Part shown: positions 10,852-22,500 of the stretch, in pieces
How the letters are laid out: the number at the start of each line of letters is the position of its first letter
Position numbering within the stretch: the first letter of the stretch is position 1
Origin: Impatiens glandulifera
Lineage: Eukaryota; Streptophyta; Magnoliopsida; Ericales; Balsaminaceae
DNA: 64,000 bases
Direction of reading: 5' to 3'
NCBI RefSeq assembly: GCF_907164915.1
Contig: NC_061862.1
Span: forward strand, 88,212,846 to 88,276,845
Notes under the pieces: generated by a model
The model's input: the letters and a program-made list of their open reading frames with translations, nothing else
What the model was told of the DNA's origin: nothing
The model's database searches: none
Made by a program: the position numbers and the translations under genes

Positions 10852-12404
10852 ATGTGGTCATTTGCGAGATTACAAGCTATGATACCATGGGCAGGAGTGA
10901 TTCTTGTTCAAGTTTTAGCTGCAACAAATTCCTTAATTACCAAAGCAGCATTGAACAAAGGAATGCAATTTGCGGTTTTTGCTCTTTATAGAAATATAAT
11001 AGCTTCTGCATTCTTAATCCCTTTGCTATATTTTAGAAGGTATTAATTATTTTATGTCTATTTATAATTTATTAATCATTTTAAAAACTTTTCAACTAAT
11101 TTAGAATTTATTATTTTTATTTGGCAGAAATTCAATACCCAGGATGAGTAGAAATGTGATGTGGAAAATCGTAATGCTAACCATTCTCGAGTAAGAATTG
11201 TCAACAATATTCATTTATCTTCTAATAGAAAATTCTGAAAATTTTAAAATTTATGGTACAGGCCTGTAATAGACCAAAATATCCTTTATGCTGGTTCAAA
11301 GATGACACCGGCTAGTTTCTCAACATGTCTTTCTGGGGTCACTCCATCACTCATATTTCTTCTAGCATGGAGTTTGGGGTATATATTTATTATTAAAGTG
11401 TTTATATAAAATGGGGTTTTAAGGGGTATTTTAGTCATTTTAAATAAATTTGGACAATTTAAATTGAATTGAATAGCATGGAACAAGTGAACTTCAAAGA
11501 GAGGCGTAGCCAGGCAAAGTTATTAGGAACCGTGATTGCAGCTGGTGGTGCTATTCTCATTTGCCTTTACAATGGACCAGCCATTGCTGTCTCTTCCAAA
11601 TCTCAAACATCAACTACCCATGAAGGATTTACACAGAATTGGATTGAAGGTCCCGTGTTTGTCATCATCGCGAATGTCTCATATGTTGTTTATTGCGTTA
11701 CCATGGTATATACAACATTTTGTTTATGATTATTTTCTCGATTTTGTTTAGGTCTTAAATTCGGTGGGTGAATTGTTTTCTTTCAGGGTAGTGTTCTTGT
11801 GGAGTATCCGTCTCCTCTAACAATAATATCGATAATATCGTTCTTAGGAGCAATTATGAATGTTGGAGTTGCTTTAGGGTTGGAGCTCAAGCATCCCGCT
11901 TCTTGGATGATCGGGTGGAATGTCATCTTTTTGGCATATGTCTACACTGTAAGTAATAATTATAAGTTGTTTAAGTGAAAAAAATATTAACTTTAATGGT
12001 ATTGTGAATTGCGTAGGGAATAATTGTTTCAGGAGTGATGGCATATATTATAAGTGCATTGACACAAATGAAAGGCCCGGTTTTTGTGGCAGCCTTTAGC
12101 CCAACATCAATGGTTCTTGTCATGGTTATTGGTTTCCTCGCACTAGGAGAAAGCATTCATGTTGGAAGGTTTTAAACTATTTTAATAGACTTCTTTTAAA
12201 TTAATCCAAATTCAGACATAAAAAGTGTTTCTAACTTTTAATCATATCTATATTTTTCTAATCAGTTTAATAGGTACATTCTTCATTGTTGCGGGTTTGT
12301 TCACTCTACTTTGGGGGAAAAGTGGAACTCAACCGCCGCAATCTGAAGAGGAACCGCGGCGTGAAGAGCAAGAAATGGAAAGTGTAATTATGCCTAGTTC
12401 ATAG
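10852..12404 (+). CDS. WAT1-related protein (EamA / plant drug-metabolite exporter), 7 exons, 349 aa
   Basis: Exons: 10852-11039, 11128-11190, 11262-11378, 11477-11705, 11787-11948, 12017-12168, 12266-12404. Every intron is GT-AG, phases agree, and the total is 1,050 nt with a TAG stop at 12402-12404. The protein is a polytopic membrane protein of the DMT superfamily with two EamA repeats (roughly residues 12-140 and 175-320). Family hallmarks: the first membrane helix (WAGVILVQVLAATNS), 'LYRNIIA', 'DQNILYAGSKMTPASF', 'QAKLLGTVIAAGGA', 'YPSPLTIIS', 'ALTQMKGPVFVAAFSP', 'ALGESIHVG', and a charged cytosolic tail rich in Glu/Arg. WAT1/UMAMIT-type proteins move auxin, amino acids or other metabolites across plasma or vacuolar membranes; the substrate cannot be told from sequence. 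Length is slightly short for the family (about 350-400), mostly from brief loops. AATAAA signals lie at 12502 and 12541. No disruption seen. Confidence 0.95.
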
Positions 12405-12835
12405 TAATACATGTACATATAGATGTTTCTAGCAAAATAATGGATTAGATTCCTTGTTCTATTAGTATGTAGCATCTATATATATTCAAGTTAATAATAA
12501 TAATAAATAATAAATCCCTTTGTATTTCATTTATAATCTCAATAAATGTTGTTTGATATGTTTCAAAATGATGTTATCATTATTAATTAACTAGGTATAT
12601 AACATACCAAAAAAATATAAATAAAATTTTAAGACGTTAATCTTTATAATATAATTTATTGTAAAAAATGATTTAGATAATAGGAATAAATAATAATATA
12701 AATATTATAATAGAATTATGATATACATTTATGTTATTATATATATGAATTTATCGCCTGATTAATGAATTGGAGAAGAAAAATTTATAACATTTTAGAC
12801 ATGTTTTCTCAACCAATTTATTTTGTTATATCATT

Positions 12836-13290
12836 GGATTCATAATGTAAAGATCGTGACTTAATCTTCAAATTAAAATATAACTCTAAACTTAGAAATT
12901 AAGTAAAACTCGAATTGTTTGTCATTGCCGGCCTCATAAGCTTACTAAAGGGCATTTTGTCCGACCACGTGGTCAACCTCTTACCCTTTTTGTCGCTTAT
13001 TGTATTCCGAAGTTTTAAGAATTTCTTTAGAGTTTGTAGAGAACTTCATAATGTAAAGATCGTTGGATTCATAATGTATAGATCATGAGTTAATTTTCAG
13101 ACAAAAATATAACTCTAAACTTAAAAATTAAGTAAAACCCGAATTGTTTGTCATTGCTGGCCTCATATCCTTACTAAAGGGCATTTTACCCGAGCACGTG
13201 GTCAACCTCTTACCCTCTTTATCACTTATTATATTTCGAAGCTCTAGGAATTTCTTTAGAGTTTGTAGAGAACTTTTTCACATGTTTGTA
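12836..13290. repeat. 229-bp imperfect tandem duplication
   Basis: 'ggattcataatgta' begins both copies (12836 and 13065). Shared blocks include 'gaattgtttgtcattgc', 'actaaagggcatttt', 'cacgtggtcaacctcttacc' and 'tagagtttgtagagaactt'. Each copy carries a CACGTG G-box followed by GGTCAA, a W-box core in reverse. Origin unknown; possibly an LTR fragment. Bases 12450-12835 hold only AT-rich DNA. Confidence 0.85.
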
Positions 13291-14569
13291 AATTCAAAAA
13301 CTTTATTGTAAAACAAATTTGATTTTTACCGATTGTTTTTCTCTCTCGAGTATTAACTTTCGTAATTATAAATTGATCAGTCATTTTTCTTGTCATTGTT
13401 CATTGATAATATATTGATTGATCATTATTAATTTTCTATTTGAGCATTGTAAGAAAATTAAAATTTAATTTGAATTATGTTTAGCCATTGGCCGACTCAA
13501 GAACAATGGCCTCAGTTATGATTCTATAATTCTAACGGATATGGAACCTCTAAAGATGATAGTTTGAAAGTTCGGGGTAAAAACTACACCAATAAAGTTG
13601 TATGAATTCATAAAGACTTCATAGACAATATTTTTTTAAATTGCTTTAAGAATTAAATAAATAATATTTTGACTAAGAATATTGTGATAATGTTGTATAA
13701 ACATACTTTTATATTATTTTCAATGTATACACACAAACTTTTCATTTTCATTGATATAAACAAACAATAGAAGATTATCATCTGATAAAGTATGAGTGTT
13801 ATCAATTAGCATGAGGACATTGATAGTATAATTGTCTCCAAAAGTTGTCATTTTTTATCTTCTTTCACAATACTTGTTTTCATGGCTTCTTCATTCTTAA
13901 TTTTTTGTGATGATTGAAATAAACATAAGTAATATTTTCTCCATCCATTATTATCTTTCATATGATACATTTTTATATGGTATATATAGTTCACTTTTAT
14001 TGACCAAGAGGATAAAATACTTGAATAATATTAGAGATATGGATTATAAGAAATATATCAAATTGAGAATAACCAAAATGATTCATGTCCAATGTGAAGA
14101 ACCAAGTCTATGCACGCACATATCACTATATCTATACGCTCATAAGAAACAAATAAATAAATATTACCTCATTAAATCTCTAGAGTAATAACTAAACAAA
14201 TAGGTGGAAACATCATATCTCAAAAATATATTATAACAAATATACTATGATAAATCACCCATAAACTCAAGAAATATTTTAGCTTAATCAACTATGATAC
14301 AACATAAGTAAGAAAAAAATATATGATATGACAAATATGGTTGACTAAATACTGCATTTTTCTAATAGAAACATTATTTCGAACTATTACAAGAGATGTC
14401 AAATAGAAAAGTTTTTGAATATGGGATGAGATACTTTCAATACACGACCAACTTAACTGAGAGCAACACTTTTCAATCGCATATAAGAATCTTTTCAATG
14501 AAATCTTACATCTTATTGAAAATTTGAGGAAAAAAATAGATTCAATAAAATATAAGCATCACTAAAATA
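13291..14569. other. AT-rich DNA, nothing recognised
   Basis: Frames at 13907-14188 (+) and 14292-14498 (-) have no known motif and the base bias of noncoding DNA. No RNA gene or element ends seen. Confidence 0.6.
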
Positions 14570-14898
14570 CATATAGTTAATTCAAATTTGCACTCATATA
14601 TATACTACACTCACACTATCCCTTCAAACACATATAATTAATTCATTTTTTCCCTCAAATATACCACCATCACAATATCTCTTCAAATGTATATAATTCA
14701 TTCAAATTTATACCCTCATATACCATCATCACACTTTCGTCTCAAACACATATAATTTATTCAAATTTGTAGTCACATATATCACCATCACACTGTCCCC
14801 TAAAACACATATAATTTATTCAAATTTTTACTCACATATATCACTATCATAATATCCCCTCAAACACCTATAATTTATTCAAATTTTCACTCACATAT
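14570..14898 (+). repeat. ~62-bp minisatellite, left part
   Basis: Five to six units of 'cacatataatttattcaaat' plus 'tcactcacatatatcac...catcacactatccc'. The array resumes at 16408 after the foldback insertion, and a piece of it is also trapped inside that insertion (about 15960-16003). Confidence 0.85.
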
Positions 14899-16407
14899 AG
14901 GGGTGTAAATGAGCCGAGCCGTTTGGTCAAAGTTTGATTTGAGTTTAATCAAAATCGAATTCGAGTCAAGCTCAAGCCAATTCGTTTAAGATTCAAGCCA
15001 AATTTGAGCTTAGGTAAGACTCGCTTGATGGCTCGTCAAGCTTTTTCGAGCCTAATCGTATAACTGTTTTATATATTTTACTTTTTAATCAAACTTTGAA
15101 ACATACCCATAAGACTATCTATGGGCTTATTGCTTATGGGCTTCCCTAAAATTTAATTATCCACAACCATATTTTCTGTCTTGTTTTCCAAATTCCAAAT
15201 CCTCCTATGACTCTTTGAATGGTTTGATTGTCCTTAGTCATTTCCTGTTCAGATCCGTCTACAACAATTGTAGACCGAAAATTGGTTCTTTGTAGATTTT
15301 GATAGATGAAACTAGTTAGAAAAAAATATACTATAAAATTTTAAATTTTGGAATAGACTTTATCTTAACAAAATATCTAACCTACCCGACAATATTATTT
15401 TTGTTAATTATTATACAAAAATATTATATTTATTTAATATAACATAAAATATACATAGAGGTGAGAAATATTACTGATATTATAAGTATATATAAAAAAT
15501 ATCGTACCACAATATATCGAGAATATCAATTTTTTCGATATACCAAAAAAAGTAAAGTATGATATCTGTACCGAAATTTATGGTACGGTAAAAATATGAG
15601 ATTTTCAATATTTTAGTATATCAAGATATACCAAAATAATATTTATAAATAAAAAAATATATATTATATAATACTTATAAGGAAATAAATAGATTTGATA
15701 TGAATTTAATTATGGAAATATAATTTTTAAAAATCAAATCAAAATATAATTATATTGTAATATTATTTAATACATGCAATCTCAATATATTATATTTTAT
15801 AAGATATAAAATTATTTTTTATTTCACTATAAAGTGTTTTGTTTTTCAAAATAAACCTAATGGAGTCCAATATATTTTCAAATTCATATCAAATACAACA
15901 CACGACTTGAAAGTATTCTTCTTTAGAAAATTCTAGACTTCCATTATGTTTTTCTAAATACTTATTCACATTTATACCCACATTACATATACCACCATCA
16001 CATTAATTTAATTATAGAAACATAATTTTTGAAAATTAAATCAAAATATAGTTATATTGTAATATTATTTAATATATGCAATCTCAATGTATTATATTTT
16101 ATAAGATACAAAACTATTTTTATTTCACTAGAAAGTGTTTTATTTTTCAAAATAAACCTAATTGAGTCTAATATATTTTCAAGTTCATCTCAAATACAAT
16201 ACACGACTTGAAAAAAAATTTCTTGACAAAACTCTCGACTTGCATTATGTTTTTATAAATATAAGAAATTAATATATAAATATATTTAAATTCGAACCGA
16301 GCTCGATCCTATGATTATATGATTGATTCGAGTTTGAGCTTAATATTGAAAACTCGATTGAGCTCGAGCCAATAAAAAACGAGTCGAGCCGAACTCGTTT
16401 ACACCCT
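14899..16407. mobile_element. 1.5-kb foldback-type DNA element (AGGG(G)TGTAAA ends) with 10-bp TSD
   Basis: The left end AGGGGTGTAAATGAGCCGAG and the reverse complement of the right end AGGGTGTAAACGAGTTCGGC match, and both arms continue with GAGCTCGAGC-type text. The direct repeat actcacatat abuts both ends (14889-14898 and 16408-16417). Because the host array also contains this text, the TSD length is uncertain; 8-11 bp would suit hAT or MULE families. No transposase is encoded, so it is non-autonomous. Inside are a self-complementary AT-rich tract with 'ccgaaatttatggtacggta' (about 15470-15640) and a direct duplication described separately. Confidence 0.7.
15705..16260 (+). repeat. ~300-bp internal direct duplication within the foldback element
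   Basis: 15705-15960 recurs at about 16005-16260 ('attgtaatattatttaata', 'aaaataaacctaat', 'acacgacttgaaa'). Between the copies lies 'cttattcacatttataccca' plus 'ccaccatcaca', text of the host minisatellite outside the element (compare 16440-16480). The duplication therefore incorporated flanking array DNA. Confidence 0.8.
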
Positions 16408-16530
16408 ACTCACATATACCATCATCACACTATCCTCTTAAACACTTATTCACATTTATACCCACATATACCACCACCACATTATTCCCTCAAACAAATA
16501 TAATTCACTAAAATTTGCATTTACAAAATA
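16408..16530 (+). repeat. ~62-bp minisatellite, right part
   Basis: Continuation of the array interrupted at 14898: 'actcacataccat'-like units and 'ccctcaaacaaatataattc'. Confidence 0.75.
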
Positions 16531-16542
16531 TTCAAACTCTAG

Positions 16543-16595
16543 TCTCAAATGTGGAAGGTGATCACTTTAATCATTAGACTAATTGTGATTGATGA

Positions 16596-16600
<5 letters not shown>
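16543..16600 (-). repeat. degenerate tRNA-like SINE head
   Basis: The minus strand reads TTAGTCTAATGATTAAAGTG, then 'GAGACTAGAGTTTGAA', the same order as the SINE head at 5520-5467 but with a weaker B box. A (TA)n tract of about 60 bp follows at 16597-16655. Confidence 0.35.

Positions 16601-16655
<55 letters not shown>
16597..16655. repeat. (TA)n microsatellite
   Basis: About 29 TA units adjoining the degenerate SINE head. Confidence 0.95.
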
Positions 16656-16659
<4 letters not shown>

Positions 16660-16759
16660 GTAACCTAATAAATATCAAAATTTTAATTTTTTTTTATAAA
16701 ATTCACAAATAACATTTCACTTTTTATTAATAAGTTAAAATTATTTTATAACTATAAAA

Positions 16760-17806
16760 ACACTTACACACGCCTCTTATCTCTAGATAAACCAACCATC
16801 AACCACCAATCTCAATCACACTTTCACACGCCTCTCTTATTTATCGAGAAACCAACCATCGACCTAAATCAACATATTATCTCTCGACAAACTAACCACA
16901 AATTCCAATGTTACCGGTCTTTTATTTATCGGTAAACCAATTACCAATCATAATCGACCTCTCATCTCGTAACCTCACACTTACATTTCTATGATCCCTC
17001 GGCAAACTAACCACCAATCACAATCAACCTCTAATCTCGTGACTTTATGATTCTTTATTACCAATATTTTTATCCCTTGACAAGCCAATCACCAATCATA
17101 ATATTACCGGCCTCTTATTCCTCGGCAAACCAACTACAAATTCAAATCACACTTTCATACATCTCTTATTCCTCGATAACCCAACCACCAATCTTAATCA
17201 CACTTTCACACACCTCTTATCACTCGACAAACCAACCACCAATCTCAATTGACCTCTAATTTTATCACCTCACAATAATTTATTACCGGTCTTTTATTCC
17301 TTAGCAAACCACACCACACCTCATCTCAATCACACTTTCACAAGTCTCTTATCCCTCGACAAACCAACCATCAAACTCAATCACAGTTTTACACGCCTCG
17401 TCCGTTAGTAAACCAACCACCAATTCCAATAATATTTTCACACGTCTCTTATCCCTCAACAAACCAACCACCAATCACATTTCCAAACGCCTCTTATTCT
17501 TCGGAAAGTCAACCACTAATCTCAATCACAGTTTCACATGCCTCTTATCCTATAACAAACCAACCACCAATCTCAATCGACCTCTAATCTTGTGACCTCG
17601 TTATCATTTATTACTGACCTCTTATCTCTCGACAAATCACATCTCAATCACACTTTCATATGTCTCTTATCCCTAAGAAAACAAACCACCAATCTCAATT
17701 AACATTTAACCTCGTCACATCACATTTTGGTCAATAAAATACTTGATTCATATTTTTTAACCACTCTCAATTGTTACCGACCTATTATCTCTTGACAAAC
17801 CACATC
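16760..17806. repeat. minisatellite block, about 51-bp unit (copy 2)
   Basis: Same units as 1-842 and, from 16965, the same sequence base for base apart from rare changes. It extends about 200 bp further left than the window allows for copy 1. Confidence 0.85.
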
Positions 17807-18815
<1,009 letters not shown>

Positions 18816-19164
18816 TGGACGTCTTAAATTGAAATTAGATTTGATATTTAAATTCTAATTAAAAATTCATAATAATTCACATTCAATTTTAATTTAATTT
18901 CTATGTTTAGAAAAAATATAAATTAAAATTTAATTTCAATTATTAATTTTGAAAAAATAAATAAAACAATTTAAATAAATTTTCTATATTATTAAGATAT
19001 TAGTTAGGCACAATGATTTATGTCAATAGTCTAATCTAGAGTTCAATTATCATTAAAAAAATATCAGTTTTATATTTTAACTTCTTAAATTTAAAAAATA
19101 AAAATAAGTTAACATATTTGTTTCTAATTTATTTTATTTTTTATTTTATTGTGTGATAAACAAT

Positions 19165-19437
19165 TGTAGAATTATCTCAAATATGGAAATTCATTAGCAA
19201 ATCAATCAATTAGACTAATTGAGTTGCTAATTGACTGAGAATTGAATGTTGAGAAAGTCAGTAGCAAATCAATCAATTAGACTAATTAATTTGCTAATTG
19301 GCCATTGATTGTCAAATCAATTATATGTTTTTATTGTTTAAATCATTCTTTTTCTACAAATGTAATTTTCACTATTTAAGCACTAGAATTCTTATGTAAG
19401 AGACACAACCAATAAACGAACAATACAATTTCTCTTT
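19165..19437 (+). mobile_element. Copia LTR in + orientation, lacking its 3' tip
   Basis: Begins TGTAGAATTATC like the 3' LTR of the minus-strand element next to it and follows it to 'aatttctcttt', where the last ~20 bp expected (ending ...TTATACA) are missing. Instead it meets the inverted LTR directly, giving a palindrome of more than 500 bp with its axis at TTT|AAA, 19437/19438. Confidence 0.85.
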
Positions 19438-20589
19438 AAAGAGAAGAGAGAAATTTTATTGCTCGTTTATTGGTTGTGTCTCTTACATAAGAAGTCCAGT
19501 GTTTAAATAGTGAAAATTACATTTGTCGAAAAGGAAATGATTTAAACAATAAAAACATATAATTGATTTGACAATCAATGACCAATTAGCAAATAAATTA
19601 GTCTAATTTATTAATTTGCTACTGACTTTCTCAACATTCCATTCTCAGTTAATTAGCAACTCAATTAGTCTAATAATAATTGATTGATTTGCTAATAACT
19701 TTTCATATTTGAGATAATTCTACACTCCCCTCAAGTTGGGTAATAGATGTTAAGATTGCCCAACTTGCCACATACGTACTCAAATCGTCTTGGAAGAGAT
19801 TTGATGAGAATGTTAGCCTCTTAATAGGAAAGGCCTTGGGCAGCTATGAGAGTGGAGAGGATGTTGTCGTGGAGATGGAAATGTTGATGACATTCTTTCA
19901 ATTTGACTAATTCAAATCCATGATTCACTTAGTTAGAGGAGTGGCTCTTGACACTTGGCTCTTGTTTTGGCTCTTGTCTCTTGGCTCAGCTCTTAAAGTG
20001 AAAAGTGATAATTTTTACAGAGATGAAATGTTGGAAGAAATCTGTCAAGAGAGAAGTCGATGCTTGCCAAAAAAAGGAGAAAAAATAAATCTGTCGAGAC
20101 ACAAATACGATGTTCGATACACATTTGACTTAACTATGAAAAACGCACTGAAATTTGTGATATATAATAATTTTAGAAAAATATGAGATTATATAATCAT
20201 TTGAGTTCTCCTCCAATGGCTATTTCCACCATTGAGGGAGGCAGCGAAAAATTATGAACAGATTCCTTCAAAAAGGAAAAACCTGCTCTGATACCATGTA
20301 TAAAAAATAAAGAGAAAAGAGAAATTTTATTGCTCGTTTATTGGTTGTGTCTCTTACATAAAAAGTCTAGTGCTTAAATAGTAAAAATTACATTTGTAGA
20401 AAATGAAATGATTTAAACAATAAAAACATATAATTGATTTGACAATCAACGACCAATTAGCAAATCAATTAGTCTAATTGATTGATTTTCTACTGACTTT
20501 CTCAACATTCCATTCTCAGTCAATTAACAACTCACTTAGTCTAATTGATTGATTTGCTAATGACTTTCCATATTTGAGATAATTCTACG
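19438..20589 (-). mobile_element. internally deleted Copia retrotransposon
   Basis: On the minus strand: 5' LTR 20589-20297, ending ...TTATACA; primer-binding site TGGTATCAGAGCAGG at 20296-20282, matching initiator-Met tRNA use; about 570 bp of internal DNA; a polypurine tract (TTGAGGGGAG) at 19734-19725; 3' LTR 19724-19438. The internal part keeps a leader, the end of RNase H and little else, so gag, protease, integrase and reverse transcriptase are gone. The 5' LTR starts CG rather than TG, and the 3' LTR has lost its terminal ~20 bp at the inverted junction. Compared by eye the LTRs differ at many sites, so this is not a new insertion. Confidence 0.85.
19731..19860 (-). pseudogene. Copia RNase H C-terminal remnant
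   Basis: The minus frame reads ANILIKSLPRRFEYVCGKLG and stops at 19733-19731, just before the polypurine tract. This is the usual ending of Copia polyproteins (ADI-TK-LP...F-KLG). An upstream in-frame TAA and loss of the rest of pol make it a relic. The + strand ORF at 19920-20186 lies antisense to the deleted internal region and has no recognised domain. Confidence 0.7.
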
Positions 20590-20911
20590 ATAATAAAATA
20601 ATTTTTTTGAAAGAATTAAAAAATATAAATATAAAAATTAAAATTAAAATTATGAATAAAAAAGATTAAGATTAAGAATTACAAAATCACGTAGAAAGTT
20701 AGCATCACGTGTATAGGCGTGATTAATTAAAAAAATTAATTAAATTTTAAAATAATTTCAAATCAACTTTTAGGCTAACCATTATTTTATTTAATAATAA
20801 AAACTCATAACTTAATAATATCTCGATTCTCGTAAAAAAGATGAGGAACCGAAATGATAAATTTGATTAAAAAAATTATATTTTAAAATAATTTTAAGAA
20901 ATTCTATTCTG

Positions 20912-21567
20912 GCCATGTATTATTTGTCCATTAAAGAATGATATTTACTTCACAAATTTTTGGCTATATTTGAAATTTGAATGAGAGAACTGTTTTAATG
21001 GAATGGGGAGTTTCATCTCCCCTAAGGTGACAATTTGAAATGCCTAACGTAACTGAATCGAATTGCCATGTTTGGGCAGTTATTCCCTAGTTTGACCGGT
21101 AGTTGACCGGGGATGAGGCGAGGATGATATTTGTGATCCTAAATCTCTTATCTCGATTTTGCCTCGAACACTATAAACACAATTAAATATATAGAATGAC
21201 CAAAATATTTATTTATTCATTATATTTAATGTATTGGGAAAGGACTTTTATGCCATGTATTATGTGTCCGTTAAAGAATGATATTTACTTCACAAATTTT
21301 TGGCTATATTTGAAATTTGAAATGATAGAACTATTTTAATGGAATGGGGACATCTCCCCTAAGGTGACAATTTGAAACGCCCAACGATAACCGAATCGAA
21401 TTGCCACGTTTGGGCAGTTATTCCCTAGTTTGACCGGTAGTTGATCGGGGATGAGGCGAGGATGATATTTGTGACCCCTAAATCTCTTATCTCGATTTTG
21501 CCTCGAACACTATAAACACAATTAAATATATAGAATGACCAAAATATTTATTTATTCATTATATTTT
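20912..21567. repeat. ~320-bp near-identical direct duplication, 340-bp period
   Basis: 'gccatgtatta' begins copies at 20912 and 21252. Both carry 'aaagaatgatatttacttca', 'gtttgaccggtagttga', 'gatgaggcgaggatgatatt' and 'atagaatgaccaaaatattt'. Differences are few. The unit contains no ORF; about 20 bp separate the copies. Confidence 0.9.
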
Positions 21568-22500
21568 ATACGAGTTATAAGTTTATTTTTGTATAATAAT
21601 ATAAGTTTTCATTATATTATAATATATATTATATTAAAAAAATAGTTTATATAATTGTTTTTAGAGAATATGGTATAAATGATTGTCCAAACCGAACGAG
21701 GCAGAGATGGTAGTAAAAACAAATCAGCTAAGTAAAATGGGACAGGGATGATAAATGTATTTCTCACCCCAAACTATCCCATTTCCATCCCTAACTCCTT
21801 ACTTAAAACTTGTTTGACATAATACAGAGTAGTCATTCAACTGGCAAGGACCTCAACGGAGCCCCTGACAGAAAATACCATTTTCAATTGGAAAATTCAT
21901 TTTTTTGATTCAAGGTTTTGTTTGAACTCTAAGTTTACGGACAATTTCCTTAAGGTCATTAGAATTAAAACCAGTTGGATAAAACCAACTAGATGTCAGT
22001 TTGAATAGATTTAAAATCCGAAGCATTTTTAGAATTTTTTAAATTTGAACATACATGCCTCAAATACTTTAGGATTGATTTAGAAATACTCCCATCGAGT
22101 CGTTTACAAATAGTTGGGTAGTTTATTGGATATTCATTCTTGAGCTAAAGATAAAGAACATATATTTGTTTTTTGAATTTTAAAATCAAAATTAGGTATT
22201 TTTTATTCGGGTTGATTGATTCAAATTCGTTTTTGATAGAAATCTTATAAATGATTTTAGATAAAAGTCAAATCAATAAATTGAATATTCGCGCGGTATT
22301 TATGAACACAAACTTAATTGTAAAATTTTGAAGTTTTGTTAATAACACGAATTACAACATAAATGATAGTTTATAGTGAGTTGGAAAACACTCTTAAACT
22401 CTTGTTTAAAATTTTGGATGAACCATAATTAAGCTTAGAAGTTTTGTACAAAGTTTTCTAAAACACCTAAAAATCTTAAAATGTTTAATGACAGATCTTG
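21568..22500. other. AT-rich spacer, nothing recognised
   Basis: No element ends, no protein-like frame. Mildly repetitive text only. Confidence 0.6.

Noticed and set aside
10852..12404. WAT1 gene as a pseudogene because its exons appear as short separated ORFs
   Set aside because: All six introns have GT-AG borders, phases match and the spliced frame is open over 349 codons.
83..17259. Identical 70-codon ORFs at 83-295 and 17047-17259 as a duplicated gene
   Set aside because: Both lie inside the minisatellite of the duplicated segment; identity comes from the segment, not from coding constraint.
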